DNA of 64,000 nucleotides, taken from contig JAKBMB010000016.1 of NCBI GenBank assembly GCA_021831785.1, positions 62,001 through 126,000 on the forward strand, read 5' to 3'. Below are positions 63,778 to 64,000 of the stretch, piece after piece. Numbering within the stretch: position 1 is the first letter of the stretch; every line of letters starts with the position of its first letter. The notes below the pieces were generated by a model that saw only the letters and a program-made list of their open reading frames with translations, made no database searches and was not told the DNA's origin. This DNA comes from Deltaproteobacteria bacterium (GTDB lineage: Bacteria > Desulfobacterota > Binatia > Binatales > Binataceae). A program made the translations under genes and the position numbers.

Positions 63778-64000
63778 CAGCCGCGCCCTTCGATTAACTC
63801 CGCCAGCTCGTCGACCGAGAGCGCGACCAAGCCAAGGCGCAGACCAAGCGCGGTGACCTCGGGCAGCCTGAACGAAGAGTCGGCGAGTAATTGTTGGCGC
63901 GCAAAGAATTCGCGCACCGCGCCGTCGAAGATTTTGCGCCCCTCGCGCATCATCACCACTCGCCGCGCATAGGCGGCCACCAGCCACGGCGTATGGGTTA
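63777..64000 (-). CDS. Energy-coupling factor transporter ATP-binding protein, C-terminal part (N-terminus beyond the window)
   Basis: The frame is open to the window edge and reads HTPWLVAAYARRVVMMREGRKIFDGAVREFF, the H-loop and following strand of ECF/CbiO-type ATPases, then a regulatory C-terminal tail (LPEVTALGLRLGLVALSVDEL). Walker A and signature motifs lie outside. It overlaps the ecfT start by one base. Confidence 0.88.
   Translation of the reverse strand, partial: THTPWLVAAYARRVVMMREGRKIFDGAVREFFARQQLLADSSFRLPEVTALGLRLGLVALSVDELAELIEGRG

Overview
The window reads as high-GC chromosomal DNA of a Gram-negative, environmental, deltaproteobacteria-like organism. The outer-membrane polysaccharide export lipoprotein shows an outer membrane. 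The order yebC - ruvC - ruvA - ruvB, paired family III CoA transferases and many decayed genes would suit lineages such as Binatota, Desulfobacterota or Methylomirabilota. That placement is inference; no rRNA, tRNA or CRISPR array was seen.

Layout. 0-7.6 kb: a partial methyltransferase and mazG on the minus strand; then a very large membrane protein that fuses two GT-C glycosyltransferase modules (the second PMT-like), a membrane-anchored lectin-like protein, and a decayed acetoin pair (truncated acetolactate decarboxylase plus an internally deleted acetolactate synthase). 7.6-8.3 kb: an IS1380-like transposase remnant and an AT-richer leader with a 94-bp imperfect tandem repeat.

8.3-37.5 kb: one co-oriented exopolysaccharide locus of the Wzx/Wzy type. 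It opens with an RfaH/NusG-like antiterminator. Next come a secreted Cna-B-like protein, a Wza-like export lipoprotein, a Wzc-like BY-kinase, an O-antigen ligase/polymerase with TPRs, a WcaI-like transferase, a plant-type GDP-mannose 3,5-epimerase and a WbaP-like initiating phosphotransferase. The rest is a flippase, a second Wzy-like polymerase, four more GT4 enzymes, one GT2 enzyme, six class I methyltransferases and one intact FkbM methyltransferase. Two further FkbM genes are wrecked. The product is probably a heavily O-methylated polysaccharide that may contain L-galactose-type sugar (inference).

37.8-43.4 kb: a homogentisate-dioxygenase-like enzyme overlapping a broken luciferase-like flavin oxidoreductase, a second IS1380-like remnant in opposite orientation, and minus-strand PDZ, GNAT and lipoprotein genes. 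43.5-48.0 kb: yebC, ruvC, a beta-hydroxyacid dehydrogenase, ruvA and ruvB.

48.2-55 kb: a defence/stress patch (orphan HicB, MazEF, a CopG/PIN pair and a decayed restriction-methylase-like N-terminus) next to a minus-strand carbohydrate ABC transporter operon. The 3' end of the ABC ATPase gene is present twice as a 342-bp direct repeat that looks identical and brackets the restriction remnant and the CopG/PIN pair. 55-64 kb: an Xaa-Pro aminopeptidase, two overlapping CoA transferases (one without the catalytic Asp), a YciI protein, a divergent O-methyltransferase, a frameshifted adenylate-cyclase/TPR pseudogene, and an ECF transporter T component with part of its ATPase.
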